Source: Archilochus colubris
Lineage: Eukaryota > Chordata > Aves > Apodiformes > Trochilidae
Direction of reading: 5' to 3'
NCBI GenBank assembly: GCA_023079485.1
Contig: CM041090.1
Span: 39,429,874-39,493,873 of the forward strand
DNA: 64,000 nt
Both the position numbers and the translations under genes were made by a program. Positions 11,388 through 22,369 of this stretch are shown here, in pieces (position 1 is the first letter of the stretch; every line of letters begins with the position of its first letter). Below the pieces are notes generated by a model that ran no database searches, was not told where the DNA came from, and saw only the letters and a program-made list of their open reading frames with translations.

Positions 11388-13880
11388 TTCTTTTTAGATC
11401 ATCATCGGTGCCATAAGTATGGTGTGGGAAACAGCACAGTTCAGTGCATCATCACCTCCCAGCACAGATAAGAAGGGACTCCCTCCCCAGATTTAGTCAG
11501 AAATAAATTGTACATAAGTCTCAGACACAGCCAGAACATCCCACCCAGCTTTGGGTTCACTTGCTCTTTTCTGAGCAGCTCAGAGAAGGCTGTGGGGCTG
11601 CAGGTTAAGTGCAGTCTGTCTATGGGCCAGAGACACAGAGGTGTAAACTGGGAGCACTCCCAAGACACCGTGTTACATCTTCTGGAGCTCTGCCCCACTC
11701 CATCAGGATCTGCCACAGTGGGGCCCCATCCCAGCAGCTCCAGAGCAGCCCCGCGCCCGCCCGGAGCCAGTGGGAACAGATGGCACTCAGCACTTGGCAG
11801 CATTAGACCTCAAATCCCAGGTCCTTTTTTTTTTTTTTTTTTTCCCTTTTTTTTTTTTTGTTTGTTTGTTTGTTTTTTTGTCTAACCACTAAAAATCCTT
11901 TTGCATTCCCAAGTTTTGAGGCAGCAGCAAAAACCAAGTGGAAGGAGACCCAGCAGGCTGCAATAAATTTTCAAAGGTTACAACTTCTCTTTGCGAGTTG
12001 CACCCGGTGCAGAGAAGAAATTGTCCAAGTTTGAGGCCAGGGGGACTTTTTTTTATTTTTTTTCAAGCCTGTGTCCCTGCTGTGGCATATAAGGAACAGA
12101 CAAAACCCCTCTCTGTAACCTCTGCTGGCTGTGACATTTGTTGGTGTCTGTGGATCTGATTCACGGAGCTTTGTGCCTGGCTGGGACGGTGTAACCGTAT
12201 TGTGGTGGGAGACTGGGGAGGGCAGGGGATCACTGCCTTGAAAACATGACCTTTTAATTTAAACAAAAGACTTGAAAAAATGAAAGTGGGTCTTAAATGC
12301 AGTTTAATCAGTCAGGCGAAAGATGTCTAATGAAGCTGCCAGACAGATTTGTAGCCAGACTGTCACTTTACCCATCATGTTTACAGCCTCCAGTGGTGAG
12401 ATTAGGAGTGGGTGAAGGCAGAGTCTATCCAAATTTCCCTGCTCTGCTCCTCTACCAAGTCTGTTAAGTTGTGACAATTTGACAAATTATTTTGCTGTGT
12501 TCTCTCTAGACCTGGAGGAGCTGAGGGTGCTGCTTCCACCTTTGATCACAGCTGAGTGTCACCTGATGCAGGGACATGAGACCCAAAGTGATGCTGCGAT
12601 GCTACAAAATGGAGGTAAACCCTTTTACACTTTCTGCTTTATGCCATTTTCCTCCAAAGAGATCAGTTTAAGACCCCAGCTGAAGTTTCAGAGTGGTTTT
12701 TTAACATTAGTTCCTTCTGCTGTAAACCAATGGGCTTTTTTTTTTTTCTTACCAGAATTTCTATTTCTTACATCAAACTGATGTGACACTGCAGTTATGA
12801 ATGAAGCAGCTGCAAAGCCTCTAAGCAGTATTTCAACAACTCTAAGAAGTTGTTGCTGTATCAGAAAAACCCTACTCCAAGAAAGGATGGGCATCAAAAA
12901 GAAGCAAGAAGAAGAGAAACCTTCCCCAGGTTAAAATTCCCATCTATGTGGCCATTGAGGTGATGATTGCAGGTTTCTCACCACTAGCAAATTCTTTCTC
13001 TTCTATGTTTGTGGATTTACAATAGATATTTAGTTTGCAGGGAATATTTGGTAATTAAGGAGTTGGAGATGGCCACTTGTAGGAACTCAGCCTTGTGTGT
13101 ACCCCCAGGCTGTGCAGAGCTCAGACCTGCAGCATCTGAGCTCCCCACGTCCAGGTCAGTGAACTTAGGCTGGAAAGGAAGGAATTCCCTCTAGAAGATG
13201 GAAGAAGATTTTCCATGCTAGCTATTTCCTGGGTCACTTTGCCAAGAACTGAAAAAACACTCACTGTTTTCTGTCTTTTTACCTTTTTTTTTTCTTTCTT
13301 TTTTGGTTTTGTTAGGAGAACATCAAAGTTCTCACTCCCTGCTTTCTCACCATAATCCTGCAAATCCTAAACGTGTGGCTCCCAGTCCTTTCATGCCAAA
13401 AGCACAAGTGCCTGTGTCATGGCATTTTAGAAGTTGCAGACAGATTCTACATTTGCATATACAGATTGTCACTAAAAGAGCCAAACCAGGGAAAGTACTT
13501 CAAACTTAAATATTTTATTTTTTTTCCTCTGCTACTTTAAAGCCGATTATTATTTTTAAAAAGACATACATGTGATGTCTGTCTAATTTTGCTTCAGTGG
13601 AACAAGACAACTGGACAGAAATGACTTTTCTAGTATTTTTTTTCCCCTCTCCCTTTCCCTAACCATTTTTTTTTTCCCAAAGTTTCATGCTTAGCAAAAA
13701 ACCCCTCTGTAATTGTCTTGTCATGATTATAGTTTTCCCCATTCACCACCGCTTTACATGGAAGCCCCGGGAAAAGACTTCTTAAAAATTAAATTTCATG
13801 CCTGCATGTGTTTCTGTGATCTGCAGTGTCTATGATCTCCAAGTGGAAAAAACTTCTCTAAAAATAAATGGATTACCCTT
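11388..13880. other. Non-coding stretch with poly-T and TTTG tracts
   Basis: A T-rich tract with (TTTG) units runs from 11825 to 11879. The remainder is unique sequence with further short T runs. Chance frames on both strands overlap each other and show no domain. Confidence 0.5.
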
Positions 13881-13883
13881 GCT

Positions 13884-13965
13884 CCGACGCCGTCTGATGT
13901 CTCCGGAGCAGATACCGCCGCTCGCCTCTGATCTCTCGCCCACCCCAATCGGGGTGACAGGCGTT
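13884..13965. other. CpG-dense patch
   Basis: About ten CpG dinucleotides occur in roughly 85 bp (for example CCGACGCCG and ACCGCCGCTCGCC), in a window where CpG is otherwise scarce. It is too short for a classical CpG island. It could be part of a regulatory element, an exon fragment or GC-biased DNA next to the tandem array that starts 150 bp later. Confidence 0.5.
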
Positions 13966-14120
13966 GAGGAGAGGGGATGGTGGTGGCACCTTCCACCCTC
14001 ACCTCCTGTTTCACCGAGGGTTGTGGGGAGCAGGGTTGCCCCACTCGGGGTCTGCATGCCAACCCACTGGAGGACAAAGGTTTGACCTCTCTCAAACAGT
14101 GTCGTTGCTCGGTTCCTTGG

Positions 14121-15041
14121 GAACCATCAGCTTTCCACCTCAAAGACTGTTCTGAGGTTTATTTTCCTCGTTGCCCTTCTCCATGCAGGTTTTTTGGTTT
14201 TTTTTCTACGGAGTTTGGGTGGCTTGAGGGGGCAGGTTTGGGAGAACCATCAGCTTTCCACCTCAAAGGCTGTTCTGAAGTTTATTTTCCTCATTGCCCT
14301 TCTCCATGCAGGATTTTTTTTTTCCAAGGAGTTTGGGTGAGTTGAGGGAGCAGGGGTTGGTTTTGGTTTTTTTTCCACAGAGTTTGGGTGGGTTGAGGGG
14401 GCAGGTTTGGGAGAACCATCATCTTTCCACCTCAAAGGCTATTCCGAAGTTTATTTTCCCCATTGCCCTTCTCCATTAATATTTTTGGGTTTTTTTTCCC
14501 AAGGAGTTTGGGTGAGTTGAGGGGGCACGGTTTTGGGTTTTTTTCCAAGGAGTTTGGGTGGGTTGAGGGGGCAGGTTTGGGAGAACCATCAGCTTTCCAC
14601 CTCAAAGACTGTTTTGAAGTTTATTTTCCTCGTTGGTCTTCTCCATTAAGGTTTTTTGTTTTTTTTTCCAAGGAGTTTGGGTGGCTTGAGGGGTCAGGTT
14701 TGGGAGAACCATCATCTTTCCACCTCAAAGGCTGTTCTGAAGTTTATTTTCCTCATTGCCCTTCTCCATGAAGGTTTTTGAGGTTTTTTTCCCAAGGAGT
14801 TTGGGTGAGTTGAGGGGGCACGGTTTTGGGGGTTTTTCCAAGCATTTTGGGTAGCTTGAGAGGACAGGGTTGGAAGAACCATCAGCTTTCCACCTCAAAG
14901 ACTGTTCTGAAGTTTATTTTCCTCATTGCCCTTCTCCATGCAGGATTGGTTTTTTTTCCAAGGAGTTTGGGTGGGTTGAGGGGGCAGGGTTTTGGGGTTT
15001 TTTCCAAGGAGTTTGGGTGGGTTGAGTGGGCAGGTTTGGAC
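14121..15041. repeat. Two-module tandem array (units of 123 and 170 bp)
   Basis: Module A begins GAACCATCAGCTTTCCACCT and continues through TTTATTTTCCTCATTGCCC. It starts at 14121, 14244, 14413, 14583, 14706 and 14876. Module B is a T run followed by CCAAGGAGTTTGGGTGGGTT and GAGGGGGCAGG. It occurs once or twice between A modules. B counts along the array are 1, 2, 2, 1, 2, 2, which gives unit spacings of 123, 169, 170, 123 and 170. In the clearest pairs the first B has the GAGTTGAGG variant. The array is not recognised as a named family. Long open frames in it exist only because the repeat is stop-poor. Confidence 0.92.
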
Positions 15042-15620
15042 AATGCCTGCAGTGATGCTGCGTGGGGTGCACCTGTGGGAGGGTGGGTGCAGAGCATCCT
15101 CTGAACCAATCCTCCCAACCAGAAAGGCTCCCATGGAGGCTGAGGGCTGGGACCTGCCCCCTTGGGTTATAAGATTATCTTTTATCTGCAGCATCCAGCC
15201 CTGGGCTGGGGCCTGCAGGTGGTATTGCTGCACAAAAAATAAATACCAGTGGAGTCCAGGGATCCATCCAATCTCAAGATTATTTTTTTTTTTCTTCTTG
15301 TCTTGTAGCCTCATCTTACAAACCTTCTCCCTACATGAACACACTCTTTTTGGCCTTGCTAGGGTGAAAACTGCAGATGTAGTGAGAGCCCCAGCAAACC
15401 CACCTCCTCTTTCCCAGCTGCCCAGTGATTTTGGGGCAGGTTTTTCTTCTTTGAATTAGAAATGACTTTGTGAGTCCTTGCTCCTGTGATGCCACCCAGC
15501 AGTGGCACCTGCCAGCTGAGCCAAGGGTGCCCACAGGATGGAACCCCTTGAAAAGGGATTAGGTAGAGATGGGTAGGAAAAACTACTGAGCAGATGACAG
15601 CAATAACACACCAACAGGAG
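15042..15620. other. Non-coding stretch, no gene seen
   Basis: Unique sequence with a T tract near 15280-15295. No exon, RNA gene or known repeat was recognised. Confidence 0.5.
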
Positions 15621-15621
15621 C

Positions 15622-15850
15622 AGGGAGGCTGGTCCAGTGACTGAACACCAGGCTTGGACTCAGGAGATCAAGGTTTAATCCTCCATTCTTCCACAGATGT
15701 TGGCAAGTCATCTAATCTCTCTGTGCCTCAGTTGCCCATCTGGAAAAGGAAGATAATGGTGGTTCTTTTGTCTGCACTGTCTGTTTAGATTTCTAAGTTT
15801 TCCAGGGCCAAGGATGCTTCTTCAGGAGGGTATGTACAGCACCTGCCTCT
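15622..15850 (+). mobile_element. Ancient MIR-type SINE
   Basis: The head resembles a tRNA-derived Pol III promoter. An A-box-like TGGTCCAGTGA lies at about 15630 and a B-box-like GGTTTAATCC at 15672-15681. It is followed by the conserved MIR core: TTGGCAAGTCATCTAATCTC, then CTGTGCCTCAGTTGCCCATC, then TGGAAAAGGAAGATAATGG. These match the familiar MIR pattern (GGGCAAGTCACTTAACCTCT, GCCTCAGTTTCC, AAATGGGGATAATA). MIR-like copies predate the amniote radiation and occur in birds as old, inactive relics. The 3' end is uncertain. Confidence 0.8.
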
Positions 15851-17341
15851 GTAGAGGGAATCACACAGCAGCCTTCCATCCTATTAAAAAAAAATAAAAA
15901 TTAATAAGAGCAATACCAGTCCTTTAATCACCAGGGAAGTCATGCTGGTTTGCAACAAAATTAGCAATTAATGCCTGATCAGAGCTTTAATTGAAGCTGA
16001 ATGAGCACTTCAAGTAACATAATGGGCATTTCCAGAAAACTTCTTTGGGGAGTCTTGGGAAAATTGATTTGTAAAATGTATCTTTAGATGACCACAACAT
16101 CCTGTAACACTTGAGAGCCATTTTCAAGCTGGGTGGCAAGGCAGGAGTTGGAATGGAGGGATTTCAACTGGTAAGAAACATCAACGACAGCTTTGCTAGG
16201 GTCCTTCCCAACCCATCGTGGGTTCAGGAGAAACTGGACCAACTTCTGCTGTGGAAATCTGCAGTCCCCCTACCTGGGAACACCCTCCTCCATCACCTGA
16301 AGAGCATGGGTTGATTTATGTTGATATGACCCTGGGGGACCCACCACAGCCTAAATTACCCAGTCTGCTTTTCAGGAGAAAAATTGCCCAAACAAACAAT
16401 TTCTAAAACTTTTCCTTTGCTGCTCTGTTCTGCTGGACTAATATTTTGAAGACTCTTCACTCTGGTTTCCAGTGGGAGAGCATTGGTATCTGTCCTGATT
16501 ATACTTAGCATCTACTGGAGTCTTCACTGAGGTTAAAAGGAAATTTCAGTAGGTAGGATTATCCCCAACAAGTGTTATATCCTGCCAAATCGTGTTTGGA
16601 TTTTCCTGGACTTATTTACTTGTTCACAACACCCAGGGAAGCAGAGACTTTTTTTTTCCCCAGAAAGAATTTGGCTGTGTTTGAAGACATGGGAGCTGTG
16701 TTTTCAAGATGAATCAAGCTCAGATTGACTTTGGGATTTGACATAATATTGATTTACTGCCTAACTGTGCTGTTCTGCAGGACGTGCTGTGCCTATTGTG
16801 GGCAACACTGAGCTATTCCAGGGCTGCAGGAATGCTTGCTGATGGCATGCTTGGTTTAGGACAGTTCATCTGAAGCTTTTTTTTTTAGTTTATGGCTTGT
16901 GTCTTGGTTCTGATTTTACTTCAGAGCTGTGAGGTGTGCTGGACTCCCTCCCCTCCGCCTTTCCTCCCTCTCTCTATCTTATTCTGTCTTCTCCTCTAAC
17001 TCTACCCAAGAGCAAGAACCTCACTGAAGCTGAGATTCCTTCACTAATGCTGCTGCAAAAAAACCTATTGACTTCAACCTTATGGTCCTTCATCCATCAC
17101 TAATTTTTGCCAGGGCAGTTCTCCTGTTCTTCTCACTCCTGTGTGTCCTGTTCCCCAGCTCCTCCTGTCTGACTGATCAGTCCTGTGCCCACCTTTATTA
17201 ATGAGATGTCGGGATGCAAATGAGCTCCAGGCCTCTCAGTCTCTTTTGTCTCTGTTCCTGATGTGAATCTTCTGTGCTTGGATGACTCTACCATATATTT
17301 CTTTTTTTAGAGATGATCTGCCTGGAGAACTGATGATAAAC
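15851..17341. other. Non-coding stretch, no gene seen
   Basis: Unique AT-leaning sequence with a C/T-rich segment near 16940-17010. No recognisable repeat or exon. Confidence 0.5.
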
Positions 17342-17350
17342 TGATGATGA

Positions 17351-17855
17351 TGTGTCCAGTTCTGGGCCCCTCAGTTTAAGAAGGATGTAGAGGTCCTGGA
17401 ACAGGTCCAAAGGAGGGCAACCAGGCTGGTGAAGGGACTCGAGCACAGGCCCTATGAGGAGAGGCTGAGAGAGCTGGGGCTGTTCAGCCTGAAGAAGAGG
17501 AGGCTCAGGGGAGACCTCATTGCTGTCTACAACTACCTGAAAGGAGGCTGTAGCGAGGTGGGAACTGGACTCTTTTCACAGACGACCTTCAACAAGACAA
17601 GAGGACACAGTCTTAGGTTGTGCCAGGGGAGGTTTAGGTTAGATATTAGAAAGAATTTCTTCACGGAGAGGGTGATTAGGCTTTGGAATGGACTGCCCGG
17701 TGAGGTGGTAGATTCTCCATCCCTGGAGACATTTAAAAAAAGACTGGATGTGGCACTCAGTGCCATGGTCTAGCAACTGCTCCGGTGGGTCAAGGGTTGG
17801 ACTAGATGATCTCTGAGGTCCCTTCCAACCCGGACAATTCTATGATTCTATGATA
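17351..17855 (+). mobile_element. CR1 LINE, 5'-truncated, young lineage A
   Basis: The copy begins exactly at TGTGTCCAGTTCTGGGCC and keeps an uninterrupted frame (17429-17773) for the ORF2 C terminus. Landmarks are [35 protein letters not shown] and the ending LDVALSAMV. The 3' UTR carries GACTAGATGATCTCTGAGG and ends in two ATTCTATG units. The reverse-transcriptase core, endonuclease and ORF1 are missing. It differs from the 26.3-kb copy at only a few positions. A 9-bp match ATGATAAAC flanks it (17333-17341 and 17850-17858), a possible target duplication. Confidence 0.94.
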
Positions 17856-17859
17856 AACA

Positions 17860-19465
17860 TCTCACCCAGCTGCATCTTATACCTGCAAATCCTCTTCCAC
17901 CAACCAGGTAAAAAGGCTCTGAGATTGCTCTGGACACAACATATTCCTGATGGTGGGAGTGGAATATGTGGTGATATTACCCTTGGGGTTGTTTTTTTAT
18001 CACTGCAATGGAGTGAATGCCCCAGAGTGATTATTCTGTGTTCTTGGCACCTTCCTTGGCCCATGGGGAACTGTTTTTGCCAAGCTCCAGCTCCCTTACA
18101 CCACTATTTTCTTGCCTCTTAATCAGAAGAACTGGGGGGTTGTGTGGGTGCAGGGTGAAAATAAATCCTGGAAATATTTATTTTTTTTTTTCCACTGAAA
18201 ATTTTCCATGGAACAGGAAGGTTTTTCAACAACTGCAATTTATAATGCTTTACTGCAGCAAGGGGTTTTAAAACATCACATTTATTAGATCTAGTCAATG
18301 TAGGCCAAGTCATTGAGAGAAATGAAAATTTTACCTAGATCTGAAATCTTTCCTGGCAGTGACAGATGCCAAAGCCTTTCTGGCAAAAAAAAAAATTAAA
18401 CATATACATACAATTGTTCTGGGCAAGCTCACTTTATAAATACCTTTTGCTGGAATAATGATGCTTTGTGCAAAACACACTGCAGAAAACTGACAGTGAG
18501 GATGGAAAAAGCTGACCTAGTTTTAACCAGAACAAAAGCAGGATTTATTTTTTTGTACAATTTTTCCTTTTTTTTTTTTTTTTTTCCTTGGAAGAAAAGA
18601 AAGTTCAATAAATGGTAGTGCTTAGGGACTGCAGGATTGGTAGAGGGAAGAAAAGCCAAGCACCTTCTTGGTCAAATGTCCAAAAGAAACCCTTCATAAT
18701 CTTTGTTGAACTTTTGGAAAAGTCAGTGGTGCCCCCTCAGAAGTGTCTGAATCCTGGTGCTTTTAATTTTTTTATCAGTCTTTAGCCCTATAAAACACCT
18801 TCAGCCTCTGCTGAAGATCTGGGTCTTTGGAAAAGGGGGATTTGAATATTAGTTGAGGCATCCCCTTTAACTAAGGTGGATGCACGTGCCCTGATTTGGC
18901 ATTTCAGGTTTATCTCTTCATACATGTCTGTGTCCCTTAAATTGCTCTTAAAGCAGAGCATGAGCTGGATGAGAACTCTGGCCACCAAACCAGGGATCTT
19001 TGCACTGATTTTGATGGAGATCAGGTGAAGATCATCTTCTTGTCCATGGGTGAAAGACATTCTTTTTCTATAGACAGGTAGTAGGTACAAGAAATCCTAC
19101 TCAGGTTTCTGACATGAAAAGGCAAATCCATGGGACGAAATCTCAGCAGGGTTATGACCCACCAAGGTACAACCTCTGGATGTGCCAAAGGTGTCCACAC
19201 ACCCTTGGTGTGGTTTTCCTCTTCCCTTTTATCCATCATGAATCTGTTAATGGCTGTGGGAGCCAGGGGATGCTGTACTGGGTGTGCTTTTGACCTGCCA
19301 GACTCAGTCACTCATTTCCCTCTTTATTTGACAGAAGATCTTTATGTTCTGCCAGACAAGATCATCCCTTCCTACACCTTCTGCCTTGCCACCCAGCTCC
19401 AAAATGTTTCTGAGTCACACTTAGTGCAACTAAAGGGTTTGGTACTGCTCTGATGGTGTCACGGT
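17860..19465. other. Non-coding stretch with poly-T/A runs
   Basis: T tracts lie near 18180-18191 and 18568-18585. Otherwise the sequence is unique, with no exon or named repeat recognised. Confidence 0.5.
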
Positions 19466-19467
19466 GA

Positions 19468-20158
19468 GAGCAGCCAGACAGAAAGGGACCTTGGAGTCTG
19501 GATTGCTTCATGTTCAGGAAGCTGAACATGAGTCAGCAGTGTGCCCAGGTGGCCAAGAAGGCCAATAGCATCCTGGGCTGGATCAGGAACAGTGTGGCCA
19601 GCAGGTCCAGGGAAGGGATTCTGCCCCTGTGCTCAGCCCTGGGGAGGCCACAGCTTGAGTCCTGTGTCCAGTTCTGGGCCCCTCAGCTCAGGAAGGAGAT
19701 TGAGGTGCTGGAGCAGGTCCAGAGAAGAGCAAGGAGGCTGTGAAGGGATCCAGCAGAATTCCTGTGAGGAAGGGCTGAGGAAGCTGGGGGTGTTGAGGCT
19801 GGAGAAGAGGAGGCTCAGGGGAGACCTCATCACTCTCTCCAACTCCCTGAAAGGAGGTTGGAGCCAGGGGGGGGTTGGGCTCTTTTCCCAGGCAACTCTA
19901 GCAAGACAAGAGGGCAGGGTCTCAAGTTGTGCCAGGGGAGGTTTAGGTTGGAGATTAGAAAGAATTTCTTTCTGGAGAGGGTGATCAGGCATTGGAATGG
20001 GCTGCCCAGGGAAGCAGTGGATTCTCCGTGTCTGGAGATATTTCAAAAGAGCCTGGATGTGGCACTGAGTGCCATGGGCTGGGAACTGCAGTGGGAGTGG
20101 ATCAAGGGTTGGACTTGATGATCTCTGAGGTCTCTTCCAACCCAGCCAATTCTATGAT
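19468..20158 (+). mobile_element. CR1 LINE, 5'-truncated, young lineage B
   Basis: This is longer than the other lineage-B copies. It starts within the segment after the reverse transcriptase (AGACAGAAAGGGACCTTGG) and encodes [20 protein letters not shown] from about 19516. The ORF2 C terminus ([15 protein letters not shown] near 19935) and a 3' UTR ending CCAATTCTATGATG follow. Compared with the other copies, one base has been lost near the AGGAGGCTGTGAAGGGATCC junction (about 19733-19746) and another at ACTCTAGCAAGAC (about 19895). ORF2 therefore reads in three frames and is a pseudogene. Confidence 0.93.
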
Positions 20159-20159
20159 G

Positions 20160-21294
20160 ATAACTAGGTAGAAGTCATAATCTCAAAAAAAAAATACACA
20201 AGTGGCAGAAAATAAATAGACCAACCAGAGGTTTCCTTCTTAAATTGGGCAAAGATGTATTTAAAATGACTGTGAAGGAGCAGTGTAATACTACTAAATT
20301 TCTCCTTTTTTTAAAAAAGAACTTTAGATTTCCACAAGCCTTTGGGCTCTACCACATTCACATCCCTTCTTGCAAATTTTTTTATACTTACACCAGTCTT
20401 ATCGTCCAGAGCATTCCAGTTCATTAAAATTAATTTTCTCTCTCTTTTATTTTTAATCTTTCACCTTGTTGTCAGCCTCAAGTGTGAGTCCCTCCCTGGA
20501 ATGTTGTTCCTTTATTGCTCATTGTCAAAAACATTTTTCCCTGGAATTCTCCCTCCTGGTGCCATAGTGGGCTATTGCTCTGGGTCAAAGTTTGCCTATC
20601 AAGCCATCAGTTTTCATCATTGTGTTTGTCAGGACATTTTTATTAGACAAAAAAATAAGAGGGGAAAAGGCATTAAAATTCAGCCTGCCTGTTGCAAGCT
20701 GTGATTGAGTCCAACTTTTTTGTAAAATACAATTATATGAAGTAACCTAGAGGAAAAATATTGATATTTGCCACTGTGGGGATTTTTGGTTGTTTCTTTT
20801 TTTCTCTTTTAATGTTGTCTTGCATACAGCAGGAGAAGGATTTTTCTAAAGTAATATTAAAGACTTTTATACTTTAGGAGAATTTGTTTGCTAATTCCAG
20901 AGTTCTGAAACTATGGGCAGGCTTTTAATGCATTGAGATCTACACAAGCATAGGAAAAAGCTCTAATCATGACAGTTTATAATTATTGCTAATTTTCCCA
21001 GAGTTTTTCATTTTTAGATTTTTTTTTTCTCTATTTGTTTTTCTCAAGAATTCATTGACTTTTTTTTTTTTCCAAAAATTACATCCTTTGTGCTCCAGGT
21101 TTGCAGCTACCAGGAGGTCCTGGGCAAAGACATCACTGAGAGATGTTTTTTAGATTAAATGTTAGAGGGTTCTTATGTGTTCAGTGCAAACAGCTGAGTT
21201 TTATTCACAAAAAAACCCCCAAAACCCAAAAAAACAAAAAAAAACAAAACAAAAGGATTTTATTGTGTAAGGAAGCAATAAATCCATCCTCCAA
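20160..21294. other. AT-rich non-coding stretch
   Basis: Unique AT-rich sequence with short homopolymer runs and an A/C-rich tract at about 21210-21255 just beside the following CR1 tail. No gene was recognised. Confidence 0.5.
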
Positions 21295-21295
21295 T

Positions 21296-22367
21296 CATAG
21301 AATCATAGAATCATAGAATTAGCCGGGTTGGAAGGGACCTCAGAGATCATCTAGTCCAACCCTTGACCCACTGGAGCAGTTGCTAGACCATGGCACTGAG
21401 TGCCACATCCAGTCTTTTTTTAAATGTCTCCAGGGACGGAGAATCTACCACCTCCCCGGGCAGTCCATTCCATAGCCTAATCACCCTCTCCGTGAAGAAA
21501 TTCTTCCTAATATCTAACCTAAACCTCCCCTGGCACAACTTAAGACTGTGTCCTCTTGTCTTGTTGAAGGTCGTCTGTGAAAAGAGTCCAGTTCCCACCT
21601 CGCTACAGCCTCCTTTCAGGTAGTTGTAGGCAGCAATGAGGTCTCCCCTGAGCCTCCTCTTCTTCAGGCTGAACAGCCCCAGCTCTCTCAGCCTCTCCTC
21701 ATAGGGCCTGTGCTCGAGTCCCTTCACCAGCCTGGTTGCCCTCCTTTGGACCTGTTCCAGGACCTCTACATCCTTCTTAAACTGAGGGCCCAGAACTGGA
21801 CACAGTACTCGAGGTGTGGCCTCACCAGCGCTGAGTACAGGGGCAGAATCACTTCCTTGGACCTGCTGGTGACGCTGTTCCTGATACAGGCCAGGATGCC
21901 ATTGGCCTTCTTGGCCACCTGGGCACACTGCTGGCTCATGTTCAGTTTCTTGTCGATGCAGACTCCCAGGTCCCTTTCTGCCTGGCTGCTGTCCAGCCAC
22001 TCTGTGCCCAGCCTGTAGCGCTGCATGGGGTTGTTGTGGCCAAAGTGCAGGACCCGGCACTTGGCCTTGTTGAACCTCATCCCGCTGGAATCGGCCCAGC
22101 TCTCTAGTCTGTCCAGGTCCCTCTGCAGAGCCCTCCTGCCTTCGAGTTGGTCCACACTTCCTCCCAGCTTGGTGTCATCTGCGAATTTGCTGATGATGGA
22201 CTCAATCCCTTCATCTAAGTCGTCGATAAAGATATTAAACAGAACTGGGCCCAATACTGATCCCTGGGGGACACCACTAGTGACCGGCCGCCAACTGGAT
22301 GCAGCCCCGTTCAGCACCACTCTCTGGGCCCGGCCCTCCAGCCAGTTCCTAACCTCCTGTACAGAGC
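21296..22367 (-). mobile_element. CR1 LINE, young lineage A, longest copy in the window
   Basis: It reads on the minus strand from about 22367 (5', truncated) to the 3' tail at 21296, where ATCATAG repeats on the plus strand mark ATTCTATGAT repeats in sense. It retains the C-terminal half of the reverse transcriptase, the following domain and the complete 3' UTR. The tail and the 3' UTR are intact, which indicates a recent insertion. It lies inverted relative to the lineage-A copies at 17.35 and 26.3 kb. Confidence 0.95.
21383..22320 (-). pseudogene. CR1 ORF2 (reverse transcriptase, C-terminal half), frameshifted
   Basis: The upstream frame (22320 down to 21766) contains the RT block [20 protein letters not shown] and the catalytic motif FADD in [10 protein letters not shown]. 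It then runs through the [17 protein letters not shown] segment to [10 protein letters not shown]. The downstream part continues in another frame (to 21383) with [20 protein letters not shown] and the normal C terminus LDVALSAMV. The break is near 21786-21791, where sister copies read GGGCCCCTCAG in sense and this copy reads GGGCCCTCAG: one C is lost from a run of four. The N-terminal endonuclease and the first RT motifs are absent because of 5' truncation. In life ORF2p nicks target DNA and copies CR1 RNA; this copy cannot. Confidence 0.92.
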
Positions 22368-22369
22368 TA

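Noticed and set aside
14294..15104. Several open frames over the modular array with a recurring FFPRSLGELRG-like peptide
   Set aside because: The peptide repeats because the DNA repeats. The 123-bp unit is a multiple of three but the 170-bp unit is not, so no single frame runs through the array.
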